Below are positions 1 through 8,242 of a stretch of DNA of 64,000 bases, in pieces. The stretch's first letter is position 1, and each line of letters opens with the position of its first letter. A model generated the notes under the pieces. It was not told where the DNA came from and ran no database searches. It saw only the letters and a program-made list of their open reading frames with translations. The DNA is from Fontibacillus panacisegetis (lineage in GTDB: Bacteria; Bacillota; Bacilli; Paenibacillales; Paenibacillaceae). A program made the translations under genes and the position numbers. The stretch covers positions 62,001-126,000 of the forward strand of contig NZ_FNBG01000009.1 in assembly GCF_900102215.1 (NCBI RefSeq), written 5' to 3'.

Positions 1-658
1 CCTTGGCATAAGTAAAGTCATTCATTATATTTTTCATATATTTTTCTTTTCTTTGTGTAGATGATAGTGCTACATTCAACTTTTGATCGTATTGTTTTGC
101 ACGAAAATCAACAAAAAAATTTAAACTCAAAATAAGAAAGATGAGGATTATCACAAAAAAATTAAGTTTGGATAATATCAAACCATAACCCAAAATACTT
201 AAAATATTTGAAAGTAACTCGAAATGTTTTTTTAATACAGCCTCAAAGCCTTGACCCGTACTTGCAACCGCTCTCAAGGCTCTGTTATTTAGATCAAGAT
301 TTTCAGAATCTTCAAGGCTTTCAAATTCCTTCTGCATAGTTTTTTCCCAATGTTTCATAGTAAGTTCGTATCTAAAACTAACAAAACAAGGAACAGATTT
401 TGCATTAAAATAGTTTTTAAGCATAATAATTAAGGTATATATTAAACTCGATATACCGATTATTAATAGTAAATGGCTCGCTCTACATGTTGTCATCAAT
501 TCTTCGATTAATAATTTAGGCATAATAATAAATACAAAAGGTAAGAGACTGGTCGTAATTGAAAATAAAGTATAATAAACAAGAAATTTACTTCCATGCT
601 TATAGGCACTCACGAAAATATATCTAGTAATATAGATTAACTCTCGAACTATATTCAC
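1..658 (-). CDS. ABC exporter, N-terminal membrane domain (partial)
   Basis: About 219 codons are open from a GTG at 658 to the window edge, so the C-terminal part with the ATPase is outside. An AAGGAG ribosome binding site lies six bases upstream of the GTG; the ATG two bases earlier is followed at once by a stop. The translation shows hydrophobic segments near residues 25-50 and 60-80, a longer paired segment near 145-185, then a charged stretch ending in RKEKYMKNIMNDFTYAK. That ending resembles the coupling-helix region of type I ABC exporters. It lies 43 bases behind the radical SAM gene in the same direction, so it is probably the exporter of the modified peptide in the same operon. The family call is from topology and this motif only; the ATP-binding motifs cannot be seen here. 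Confidence 0.7.
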   Translation of the reverse strand, partial: MNIVRELIYITRYIFVSAYKHGSKFLVYYTLFSITTSLLPFVFIIMPKLLIEELMTTCRASHLLLIIGISSLIYTLIIMLKNYFNAKSVPCFVSFRYELTMKHWEKTMQKEFESLEDSENLDLNNRALRAVASTGQGFEAVLKKHFELLSNILSILGYGLILSKLNFFVIILIFLILSLNFFVDFRAKQYDQKLNVALSSTQRKEKYMKNIMNDFTYAK

Positions 659-701
659 ATCGGGCTCCTTCTTCCCCTTAGTTCAACCTTTATGGGAGAG
701 T

Positions 702-2114
702 TCAAACCTTGCTAACTACTGTCAAATTGTTTTTAGTATTAAACAATCTTTCTTTCTCTTCATTGGTGAGCCTCAAATATACTTTTATTAGTTTTTCGTA
801 GATGTTTCTTGTTAATTCACAAATATTTTCTGTCATTTCACCAACGCTTCCAGTGCTCATCAGATTTTCGTTTGGACACCCTCCGATACACAAATTACGT
901 GCCCAACAATTACCACATTTTTTATGGTTGTCCACGTTTATTTCTTCAAGAAATGCCTCTCTTCTACTCACCGATGTGTAAACATTTCCCAATATATATT
1001 CTTTATTAGATACAAATCGATGACATGGATAGATATCTCCATTGATATCAATTGCATACATACTTCGTCCAACCCCGCAAGGAAGACTTCTAACATATCC
1101 TTTGTTGATTCTATGCATAAAACCATTAAGTATCGATAATTTTGAATACTTCACATAATCATTTTCCTTTATTAGATGTTCGAAGTGATCAATTAATCTA
1201 TAATATTCTGCCGTTAAAGTCTTGTAATCATCATCAGATAATAAATTAAATGCAGGTGACATGGGAATAGCCCTAAAACCTAGCTCATGTAAATGATTAA
1301 AAGTCTCTACTAGATCAAACTGTTTATTTGTTATCGTAGCTCTAGCAGTCAATAATCCTTTTTGCCGCATATTTTTTGTTCTTCTTATAATTATTTCATA
1401 TGATCCAATTTTGTTGTCAAAATATCGATTACTGTTATGCGTATTTTGATCTCCATCCACGCTAATCTGAACTGTAACTTTATTATTGACTAAATATTCT
1501 TCAATCTCTTTAGTAAGTAAAGTACCATTAGTGGTAGTTGTGAAACTGAAAGTCTTTCCTGTTTGTTCCTCTCTACTTCTACAATAAGAGATAATTGCTT
1601 TGAATAAGTCAAAATTTAACAATGGTTCTCCTCCAAAAAGGCATATTAGAAGTTTTTCTGATTTCGAATTTGTAATCAAATATTCAATTGATTGGATTGC
1701 AGTTTCCAAACTCATCTTACCTTTATCATAATATTCTCCCCCTTCACCGTAACAATAACTACATTTCATATTACACTCTTGAACAATCATTAACGTTAGA
1801 GATGATATTTCTTTCTCTATTTCTTTGTGTAACTGCGTTTTAATCAAATTATCATTTTCAGGAGATTCGATAAATTTAACATCTTTCATTTTTTGAAGCA
1901 GTTCATCAAATTCTTGTTTATCCAATAGCGAAGATACATTATCAAACGCTTCGGTGTATTCCTTCCTATCTTGGTTTAAAATTGCAATGGTTTTATTATC
2001 AATCTTAAATAATCCACTTTGGTTTACTGTATATAAATATAGTTCCCCCTGATCCTCAAATATTTTATATGGATAAAAGTTTAAGTTTTCTGAAGATACC
2101 TCATTCATCTTCAT
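702..2114 (-). CDS. Radical SAM/SPASM peptide maturase (ranthipeptide-type)
   Basis: 470 residues. The radical SAM [4Fe-4S] motif is Cys114-x3-Cys118-x2-Cys121 (QECNMKCSYCYG). The GGEP motif follows (LFGGEPLLNF). A C-terminal SPASM domain carries the usual cysteine pattern: CGVG...YPC, then KKCGNCWARNLCIGGCP, then a last ENIC. The N-terminal ~100 residues (YLYTVNQSGLFKID region) resemble the peptide-recognition region of maturases that make thioether crosslinks, such as the SCIFF and PapB types. The gene follows a 44-residue Cys/Asp-rich precursor and precedes an ABC exporter, so it most likely installs Cys sulfur-to-carbon crosslinks in that peptide. Either ATG1 or ATG3 could be the start; the AGAGGGG box is better spaced for ATG3 (2108). 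Whether bonds go to alpha, beta or gamma carbons cannot be told from sequence. Confidence 0.88.
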   Translation of the reverse strand: MKMNEVSSENLNFYPYKIFEDQGELYLYTVNQSGLFKIDNKTIAILNQDRKEYTEAFDNVSSLLDKQEFDELLQKMKDVKFIESPENDNLIKTQLHKEIEKEISSLTLMIVQECNMKCSYCYGEGGEYYDKGKMSLETAIQSIEYLITNSKSEKLLICLFGGEPLLNFDLFKAIISYCRSREEQTGKTFSFTTTTNGTLLTKEIEEYLVNNKVTVQISVDGDQNTHNSNRYFDNKIGSYEIIIRRTKNMRQKGLLTARATITNKQFDLVETFNHLHELGFRAIPMSPAFNLLSDDDYKTLTAEYYRLIDHFEHLIKENDYVKYSKLSILNGFMHRINKGYVRSLPCGVGRSMYAIDINGDIYPCHRFVSNKEYILGNVYTSVSRREAFLEEINVDNHKKCGNCWARNLCIGGCPNENLMSTGSVGEMTENICELTRNIYEKLIKVYLRLTNEEKERLFNTKNNLTVVSKV

Positions 2115-2133
2115 ATCCCCTCTCTCAAAAAAT

Positions 2134-2200
2134 AATTAAGGCTCTTAAAGTAGAATGCACTAAATATAAAACAAAGCATTCTTTAATAAGAGCCTTAATT
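2134..2200 (-). terminator. Hairpin between precursor and maturase genes
   Basis: A long imperfect inverted repeat: AATTAAGGCTCTTA and GAATGC (2134-2158) pair with 2176-2200, leaving a five-base internal mismatch and a 17-base loop. It begins nine bases after the precursor stop codon and ends about 20 bases before the maturase start. No strong T-run follows on the minus strand, so it is more likely a partial terminator or mRNA-stabilising hairpin, which would give more precursor than enzyme, as is common in RiPP operons. Confidence 0.65.
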
Positions 2201-2208
2201 TCAATGTG

Positions 2209-2343
2209 CTATGGTGTTACAAAATCTGCTTTTCCACCGTCACAAATGATACAGTCATTGTCTCCCTTATCACAGAAAAGACAAACACCCTGTGGTTCTA
2301 CTGAACCATTTGATACGGAAATATGATTAATTTGCTCAAACAT
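2209..2343 (-). CDS. RiPP precursor peptide with Cys-x3-Asp motifs
   Basis: A 44-residue peptide. The start at 2343 is chosen because AGGAGG lies seven bases upstream; a longer in-frame ORF to 2433 has no such site. The first 20 residues (MFEQINHISVSNGSVEPQGV) would be the leader. The rest is the core with four cysteines at 21, 24, 31 and 34. Cys21-Asp25, Cys24-Asp28 and Cys31-Asp35 are each Cys-x3-Asp; Cys34-Asp40 is Cys-x5-Asp. Cys-x3-Asp is the crosslinking motif known for the ranthipeptide freyrasin (PapA/PapB, Paenibacillus). Here the motifs interlock as two CxxCD blocks, and the number and spacing differ. It is the first gene ahead of the radical SAM maturase. Crosslinks, mature length and activity are inferred only. 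Confidence 0.8.
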   Translation of the reverse strand: MFEQINHISVSNGSVEPQGVCLFCDKGDNDCIICDGGKADFVTP

Positions 2344-2578
2344 ACTATTCCCTCCTCTCATTAGATAATAGATTTCATATGAATCAGGAAATAACTTGTA
2401 AATAAACCAGCATGTGAAAATTACCACTATCACATTTCTAAGTTATTTCCGTACTTTAAGGGTAGTATATATCATAAATAAAAACAACATTTTTTCCCTA
2501 AATAGACCTTATTTTTCCTTTAAATGATTTTTTTGTTAAATAAATCTTAAAATTTGACTTCTTAGGATACTCAAATGT

Positions 2579-4633
2579 TTATTTAGTCCTTAGATTTCTC
2601 TTAAAGCTGATTATTGTTGATGCAAAATAACATAAATAAATACCAACAATCATGATGAGTGTAATCAATATGTTGAATACAAAAAGCTTGGTTCCCACGT
2701 AGGCTTTTATTTCGTTAGCTTTATTTATGGAAAATTGATATAGAAATATCGAAAAAGCAAACAACGCTGTTATAAAAGGAATACTGAAGTAAATACCAAT
2801 TTGTTTAAAAATAAGACCGTTCATTGCCTTGCGATCCACACCAAGTTTCTGCAAAATATCATATCTAGTTCTATGCTCCAAAGAATCTGATAGTTGCTGT
2901 AATGCAAGAAGAGTCAAGCAAATAATTAACAAGATAGTTCCACCATATAATCCAATAACTCTTATTAAAAGTGAACTGGTATTTCCATCATTCATTTGTT
3001 CTGTTTTCGTCCTTGTTGAAACAAAATCTTTAAATTCAGGATCATCTTGGTATTTCATGTATAAGGTTGAATACTCTTCCTTAAACCACGACTCAACAAA
3101 AGGATCAATCGTTGAAGCAAATGAGTAGCTTAATTCTTTAGTGGTATTAGCGTAAAAATTTATATTTGCAAGAAGCAATTTTTCACAAGCCTTGTCAGGC
3201 AGTACTATCGTGTAGTCACTATAGTCATTAAACACAGTCTCTCCAAGTGTTTCGGTATAATACTGGTTAACATTGGTTTGTAACGATTGGATGTCCGTTT
3301 GGATACTGGGATTATCCTCAATAAATTTTCTTATATCACGGTCTGGAATTTTTTCATCCCATTGCATCGCAAACTCATCTTCTTCTATACTGATTGGATC
3401 GTAACCTGCCATTTTTCTAAGTTGATTAAAGTCACTTAATGAAATGGCAAGAGCAGGAAAGTTAGTTTTTCGTCTCTTATAAAAATCTTCCTCACTTAAA
3501 AAGTACATTTCAACAGAGACATACTCCTTGACATTAAATTCACTGTCATTGATATATTTATACACTTCTGCATAATCAATTTGAGGAAGATCCCCCTTCT
3601 CTGAAATGGAGTTATATACGTTATTAATTTGAACATCAAAAACACTCCGATATGCAAGATAACCTTTTGCCCATTCAGAGAGTACAGGGCTAATGACAAA
3701 ACAAATTATGGAACCAAGCAACGTTAGTGTAACTGTAGCCATCATCATTGATGTTGTATTCATTTTAGAAAGCACGCTACCTAACAAAAACAAATTTGTA
3801 TGCTTATATTTTAATCGGATAAGTTTATCCTTAATAAGAATCATAATATACGCAAAAGAATAGAACAGAGCATACGTTCCTAAAACGCCAGCTACTATAG
3901 TCTGAAGTAAAATTTGGTTTTTAATGGACACATCCACGGTTAAGAGATGTTGGATTTCGATATACCTCTCTAAATTAAAAAAGGCGAATACAAAGCATGC
4001 TAAAGATACCATGGCGATCACCACATAAAACCATTTACCTCTTACAAACTGAATTTCAGTCTTCTTCTCATCATTGAACATGTCGATTAGTTTAATCTTT
4101 GACAAGTGTTTCATGTTAAACAACCCGATGAAGACAATAATGGTTAGAAAGAAAATAAACGTCGACAATATCGTATCAGGATAGAACCTGAAACCAAAAA
4201 CGATGTTGCTATCAATAGTAGTCAGGATTAAGGCCGTTAGTGCTTGTGTAATTAAACTACCTAGAAAAATCCCCATTACAACTGAGCACAATAACATAAT
4301 TAATGTTTCAATAAAGAACATGACTGCTACCTTTCTCTGTTCAATGCCCAATAAAATATAAGTAGCAAACTCTCTTTTTCTTCTTTTAATCATATATTTG
4401 TTAACTTGATATACTAGAAAAATTAGAATGCCTGAAATAAGATAGGTTGCATAATTTATATAGGTGTAGAAATTCTCAAGATTATATTTATCATTCGTAG
4501 TCAATTCATACCACCTGCTGGATAAAGAGCTAAATGCATAAAAAAAACTCACAGACAAAGTCAAGGTTACAAAATAAATTAAGTAGTCCATGATGGATCG
4601 TTTTGCATTCCGAAAAGATAATTTAGCGTACAC
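2579..4633 (-). CDS. BceB/FtsX-type ABC transporter permease
   Basis: 684 residues with the BceB layout: about ten membrane segments, two FtsX-like membrane blocks, and a large soluble loop of roughly 200 residues (about 325-545) between membrane segments seven and eight. In this family the loop binds antimicrobial peptides or lipid-cycle intermediates, and the transporter both detoxifies and signals to its histidine kinase. The gene overlaps the end of the ATPase gene by 11 bases and starts with GTG, using GGAGGTGA eight bases upstream inside that gene. It lies 235 bases upstream of the precursor in the same direction and next to a BceRS-type pair, so self-immunity to the island's own peptide is a reasonable role. 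Resistance to other cell-wall-active peptides would look the same. Confidence 0.88.
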   Translation of the reverse strand: MYAKLSFRNAKRSIMDYLIYFVTLTLSVSFFYAFSSLSSRWYELTTNDKYNLENFYTYINYATYLISGILIFLVYQVNKYMIKRRKREFATYILLGIEQRKVAVMFFIETLIMLLCSVVMGIFLGSLITQALTALILTTIDSNIVFGFRFYPDTILSTFIFFLTIIVFIGLFNMKHLSKIKLIDMFNDEKKTEIQFVRGKWFYVVIAMVSLACFVFAFFNLERYIEIQHLLTVDVSIKNQILLQTIVAGVLGTYALFYSFAYIMILIKDKLIRLKYKHTNLFLLGSVLSKMNTTSMMMATVTLTLLGSIICFVISPVLSEWAKGYLAYRSVFDVQINNVYNSISEKGDLPQIDYAEVYKYINDSEFNVKEYVSVEMYFLSEEDFYKRRKTNFPALAISLSDFNQLRKMAGYDPISIEEDEFAMQWDEKIPDRDIRKFIEDNPSIQTDIQSLQTNVNQYYTETLGETVFNDYSDYTIVLPDKACEKLLLANINFYANTTKELSYSFASTIDPFVESWFKEEYSTLYMKYQDDPEFKDFVSTRTKTEQMNDGNTSSLLIRVIGLYGGTILLIICLTLLALQQLSDSLEHRTRYDILQKLGVDRKAMNGLIFKQIGIYFSIPFITALFAFSIFLYQFSINKANEIKAYVGTKLFVFNILITLIMIVGIYLCYFASTIISFKRNLRTK

Positions 4634-5390
4634 CTCCTACATCACCTCCAAGTAAGGCTATCGTATCCAAAATTTGATTGAAAAACTGTTTACGGGTTTG
4701 ATCACCTTTAATCATCTCAGTGAACATAGTGCCATCCTTAATAAATAAAATTCGTTTACAATAACTTGCAGCAAACGCATCATGTGTAACCATCAGTATC
4801 GTGGTTTCCAATGTTTTATTCAAATCAGATATGGTTTCCAGCAGCATTTGGGCGGATTTTGAATCTAGCGCACCAGTAGGCTCGTCAGCAAGAATTAGCT
4901 TAGGTGTTGTGACAACAGCTCTGGCACAAGCTACTCGCTGTTTTTGTCCGCCTGAAACTTCATAAGGATATTTGTTTAACAACTCGTCAATTCCAAGCTT
5001 AATTGCAATCTTTAAGACCATTTCATTAATCAAGCTTGGTTCATAGTTATTAATTGTTAAAGCTAAAGCAATGTTTTCCTGAATCGTAAGTGTATCCAGC
5101 AGATTGAAATCTTGAAAAACAAACCCTAAGTTTTTGCGCCTAAAGGCAGCAATTTCTTTAGAACGCATCTCCGTAATATCCTGGCCATCGATATAGATAT
5201 GACCTGCACTAACTTGATCAATAGTTGCAATCACATTTAACAAAGTTGTCTTTCCAGAACCGGATGGTCCCATAACCCCGATGAATTCTCCATTTACAAC
5301 CGAAAAACTAATATCATCAATCGCTTTTGTAACACTGGATTTTCCGCCATAATATTTCTCAATATTTACTAATTCCAATACTGGTTTCAC
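4623..5390 (-). CDS. BceA-type ABC transporter ATPase
   Basis: About 255 residues with Walker A GPSGSGKTT, Q-loop FVFQDFNLLDTLT, signature VSGGQKQRVACARA, Walker B LILADEPTGALD and the switch His in MVTHD. This is a MacB/LolD-type ATPase, partner of the overlapping permease. The start is set at the GTG at 5390, behind GGAGGGG with six bases spacing; an upstream in-frame GTG at 5405 lies inside the ribosome binding site itself. Its own promoter region carries a perfect palindrome next to a -10-like TACAAT, pointing to control by the neighbouring response regulator. Confidence 0.9.
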   Translation of the reverse strand: MKPVLELVNIEKYYGGKSSVTKAIDDISFSVVNGEFIGVMGPSGSGKTTLLNVIATIDQVSAGHIYIDGQDITEMRSKEIAAFRRKNLGFVFQDFNLLDTLTIQENIALALTINNYEPSLINEMVLKIAIKLGIDELLNKYPYEVSGGQKQRVACARAVVTTPKLILADEPTGALDSKSAQMLLETISDLNKTLETTILMVTHDAFAASYCKRILFIKDGTMFTEMIKGDQTRKQFFNQILDTIALLGGDVGGVR

Positions 5391-5428
5391 ACGAATCCCC
5401 TCCACTTCTTACATTAAAACTTTTTAGA

Positions 5429-5464
5429 TTGTAGTTGTATAAAGTAAGATTACGCTAATCTTAC
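5429..5464 (-). promoter_or_regulatory. bceAB-type promoter with response-regulator palindrome
   Basis: Plus-strand GTAAGATTA-CGC-TAATCTTAC (5444-5464) is a perfect palindrome with nine-base arms. On the minus strand a -10-like TACAAT (5434-5429) lies about ten bases downstream of it, so the palindrome takes the place of a -35 box, as expected for an OmpR-type activator. The ATPase GTG at 5390 is 38 bases further on. Binding by the adjacent regulator is inferred. Confidence 0.7.
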
Positions 5465-5495
5465 ATTTCCGTAAGTATGCTTTCCAAACACTAAT

Positions 5496-5546
5496 GAAAA
5501 AGAAGCTCTCGACATTACCAACTTTTATTGGTAGTCGAATAGCTTC
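5496..5546 (-). terminator. Rho-independent terminator after the kinase gene
   Basis: GAAGCT..TCGAC..TACCAA pairs with TTGGTA..GTCGA..AGCTTC across a short loop, followed by TTTTTC on the minus strand. It lies just after the kinase stop codon and separates the regulator-kinase operon from the bceAB-type promoter. Confidence 0.85.
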
Positions 5547-5556
5547 CTTACAAACA

Positions 5557-6573
5557 CTAATTTGAGAATTTAACCAAAGTCCCCTTTGGGAAAAAAACAA
5601 ATACCTTGGTATATTCCTGTTCTTTAGATTCGATGTCAAGGACTAACCCTAACTTTTCACACATTTGTTGGCATAGATAGAGCCCGATACCAGTAGATTT
5701 CTGATGATTCCTTCCATTACTGCCTGTAAAGTATTTCTCGAATACTCGTGGCAGTTCATGACTAGCAATCCCTAATCCGTTATCTTCAATAACTAGCATC
5801 ACACCATTTTTTTGATCTTTAGCATGGATAAATATAGTTGGAGAATTGTTACGTCTATACTTAATCGAATTTATTAATAATTGGTTCACGATGAACTCAA
5901 CCCATTTATGATCTGAATAAACCATTTTCTCAAGACCATCAAGTTGTATTTTTATTCGATTTTGAATGAACATTTGCTTGTTTTTTACTAACACTACATG
6001 TACACAGGACGACAAGGAACATTCTTTAATTAAATAATCTTTTTCTATATGATCACTGCGAGCATAAAACAAAACCTGTTCTACATAGTGATCAATAAGC
6101 TCTAGCTCTGAGAGTATAAGTCGTGTTCTTTCTGACTTATGATTTTCTCCACTTAGCTTAATTGCTGAAATGGGCGTCTTTATCTCATGAACCCATTGCT
6201 CAATATATTCTTTGTATTCCTTTCGGTCATTTTTAATCATCGTTATTTCCTCAAGCATCGATTTACTGGCCTTTTTTAACAGAAAATAATAAGGTAATGA
6301 GTCAGAGTATCGGGGAATTTCTATAATCTCAGAGATTAGATGCTTTTTCTCTAAACCCTCTACAATATGAAATAAATTATCATAATATTTTCTTCTTGAT
6401 AGGTATTGAAATGCATAAAACGAAAACATAATTAGATGCCAAAGGAAAAAAATTAGACTGACAAGTTCTATTGAATTACCAATACTCATCAATAGTAATG
6501 TTAACAAGATAGAACAGATAATATTCAATACTATAGCAGGGATTTTGTCACGAAAGAAAGAGACTGCTCTCAT
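5557..6573 (-). CDS. BceS-type intramembrane-sensing histidine kinase
   Basis: 338 residues. Two membrane helices (about 11-33 and 37-56) are joined by only a few residues, so there is no extracellular sensor; this is the BceS pattern in which the cognate transporter senses the drug. The H-box QWVHEIKTPISA places the phosphorylated His at 129. N-box (NQLLINSIKYRR), G1 (IEDNGLGI) and G2 (STGIGLYLCQQM) are intact. Its ATG overlaps the regulator stop codon (ATGA), so the two are translationally coupled. Together with the BceAB-type transporter it forms a peptide-detection module. Confidence 0.92.
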   Translation of the reverse strand: MRAVSFFRDKIPAIVLNIICSILLTLLLMSIGNSIELVSLIFFLWHLIMFSFYAFQYLSRRKYYDNLFHIVEGLEKKHLISEIIEIPRYSDSLPYYFLLKKASKSMLEEITMIKNDRKEYKEYIEQWVHEIKTPISAIKLSGENHKSERTRLILSELELIDHYVEQVLFYARSDHIEKDYLIKECSLSSCVHVVLVKNKQMFIQNRIKIQLDGLEKMVYSDHKWVEFIVNQLLINSIKYRRNNSPTIFIHAKDQKNGVMLVIEDNGLGIASHELPRVFEKYFTGSNGRNHQKSTGIGLYLCQQMCEKLGLVLDIESKEQEYTKVFVFFPKGTLVKFSN

Positions 6574-7238
6574 ACCTGGTACCCCTGTCCACGTTTAGTT
6601 TGTATGAAGTGATTCACTCCCAAGCCTTCAAGCTTACTTCGTAGCCTCGTAACATTCACACTTAGAGTATTATCATCTACGAACAATTCACTATCCCACA
6701 AGTGCTCAATAATATCACTTCTTGAAACAATGATCCCCTTATTTGCAATTAAATAATGTAGTATTTTCAGTTCATTTCTAGTAAGATCCACACTCTTTGA
6801 GTCATACTCTACACGGCTAGACAACACATGTAGTTCAACTCCATTATGCATTACCACTTCCCCTAAATTTGACTTCGGATAGGTTCTTTTCAAAAGTGCA
6901 GATATTCTTGCTAGAAGTACAGCACTATTGTAGGGCTTGCTGACAAAATCATCTCCTCCTATAGTGATGCTCATCAGCTCATCCAAATCGGAATTACGAC
7001 TAGTTACAAAAATGATTGGAAGATTTGAAAAACGGCGAATTTCAGTACAGAGCGTATATCCATCTATTTCCGGAAGATTAATATCAAGAAGCAACAAATG
7101 AGGCAGCGTTGTTTGAACCAATCCAGGCAATTCATCGAATTCAGACGGTATTATGACCCTATATCCATTTCTCGTCAACAATTCCGAAAGCTCATTTCTA
7201 ATATGTATGCTGTCTTCAACAATCATAATTTTATACAT
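6570..7238 (-). CDS. BceR-type OmpR-family response regulator
   Basis: 222 residues: a receiver domain with acidic pocket VEDS, phosphoacceptor Asp52 (LLLLDINLPEIDG) and the conserved Lys in SKPY, followed by a winged-helix DNA-binding domain (VDLTRNELKILHYL ... HFIQTKRGQGYQV). It is the first gene of a two-gene operon with the kinase. The perfect palindrome at 5444-5464 ahead of the transporter ATPase is its likely target. Confidence 0.92.
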   Translation of the reverse strand: MYKIMIVEDSIHIRNELSELLTRNGYRVIIPSEFDELPGLVQTTLPHLLLLDINLPEIDGYTLCTEIRRFSNLPIIFVTSRNSDLDELMSITIGGDDFVSKPYNSAVLLARISALLKRTYPKSNLGEVVMHNGVELHVLSSRVEYDSKSVDLTRNELKILHYLIANKGIIVSRSDIIEHLWDSELFVDDNTLSVNVTRLRSKLEGLGVNHFIQTKRGQGYQV

Positions 7239-7360
7239 GTATGTTCTCCCGCCTTAAGGTATTGTCTATTTGCATGTCTCTCGCTATTTATATTATACTA
7301 TCATTATCAGGAAAAATTTACATTATATATAAAAAGATATAGAAAGAACGGTGGAAAAGC

Positions 7361-8016
7361 ATGATGAATATCATAATTTGTGAAAACGATCACAAAAATG
7401 CAGATGAACTGCAGCTAATAATTAATGAAATTATACATAACTCCTACCTTGAAATGAATATCATGTTAAACACTAATAATCCGGACCTATTAATAAATGA
7501 TGTTAGATTAAACACTAATAAAAACTGCATCTATTTTCTAAGCGTATAAAAGCAATTGATTATATATGGAGAGTTAATTCACCTAATTTCAAAAAAAGAA
7601 TTTCAGATTGTTTAATAGCCGTTACTAATGATTTTCGTAAAATTACTGTCTTTCAAGAAAATAGAATTATAGTTGATACAGGTTGCAAGATTATTAAATT
7701 TAACCCTGATGAAATAATTTTTTTTGAAACAGATGTAGATCATAGAATCAAGGTTCATACATTAGATGGTCAAATAAAATTTTATGGAGCATTAAAAAAA
7801 ATACAAAAGGTTTTACCCGAATATTTTTATAAAGTTCATCGTTCTTATATTGTTAATACAAAACATATAAAAGTAATAGACAAAAGTAATAATATATTAT
7901 ATTTAACCAACAAAGAAGAATGTTATGTATCAAAACCCTACATGCAGAGTTTAATAAATTTCCTTCTTCCTACATCATCTACACTAGCAAGCAAGTCCAA
8001 AAACCAGCACAAATGA
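7361..8016 (+). pseudogene. Broken AgrA-type LytTR response regulator
   Basis: The first 62 codons (7361-7549) read as the front of an AgrA-like receiver: MMNIIICENDHKNADEL ... CIYFLSV, then TAA. From 7549 the +2 frame is open for 155 codons to TGA at 8014-8016. It reads as the end of the receiver (KAIDYIWRVNSPNF) and a complete LytTR DNA-binding domain (IIFFETDVDHRIKVHT, FYGALKKI, VHRSYIVNTKHIKVID), but has no start codon in that frame. Against the AgrA layout, roughly 40 residues, including the phosphoacceptor Asp block, are missing and the frame is shifted. This is an internal deletion plus frameshift. No agrBCD genes are visible nearby. It may be a remnant of quorum control of the adjacent peptide island. 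Confidence 0.82.
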
Positions 8017-8242
8017 AAAAACTCCTAATGCCTCTCCGCTTCATATTTATCAATTCGATCCTGATCTGCAATTTTCTAATTTGATTCAATCCTTTGATCT
8101 AATCATTCTTCCCCCATCATTTTATCTCTTTATCCTATAGTCAATGAACCAACCTCCCAAATAATGCACAAAAAGTCGGGTCAATCTCCGCAACTCCTGT
8201 TATTCTACACTTAGTGAAAGGAGTGATGGATATGCTGGAAAG

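Noticed and set aside
2209-2433. Longer 74-residue form of the peptide precursor
   Set aside because: The upstream start has no ribosome binding site, while AGGAGG is perfectly placed for the ATG at 2343; the extra N-terminus reads as a chance hydrophobic stretch.
5424-5639. 71-residue minus-strand ORF overlapping the kinase end
   Set aside because: It crosses the kinase 3' end, the terminator and the operator palindrome; it is a shadow frame.
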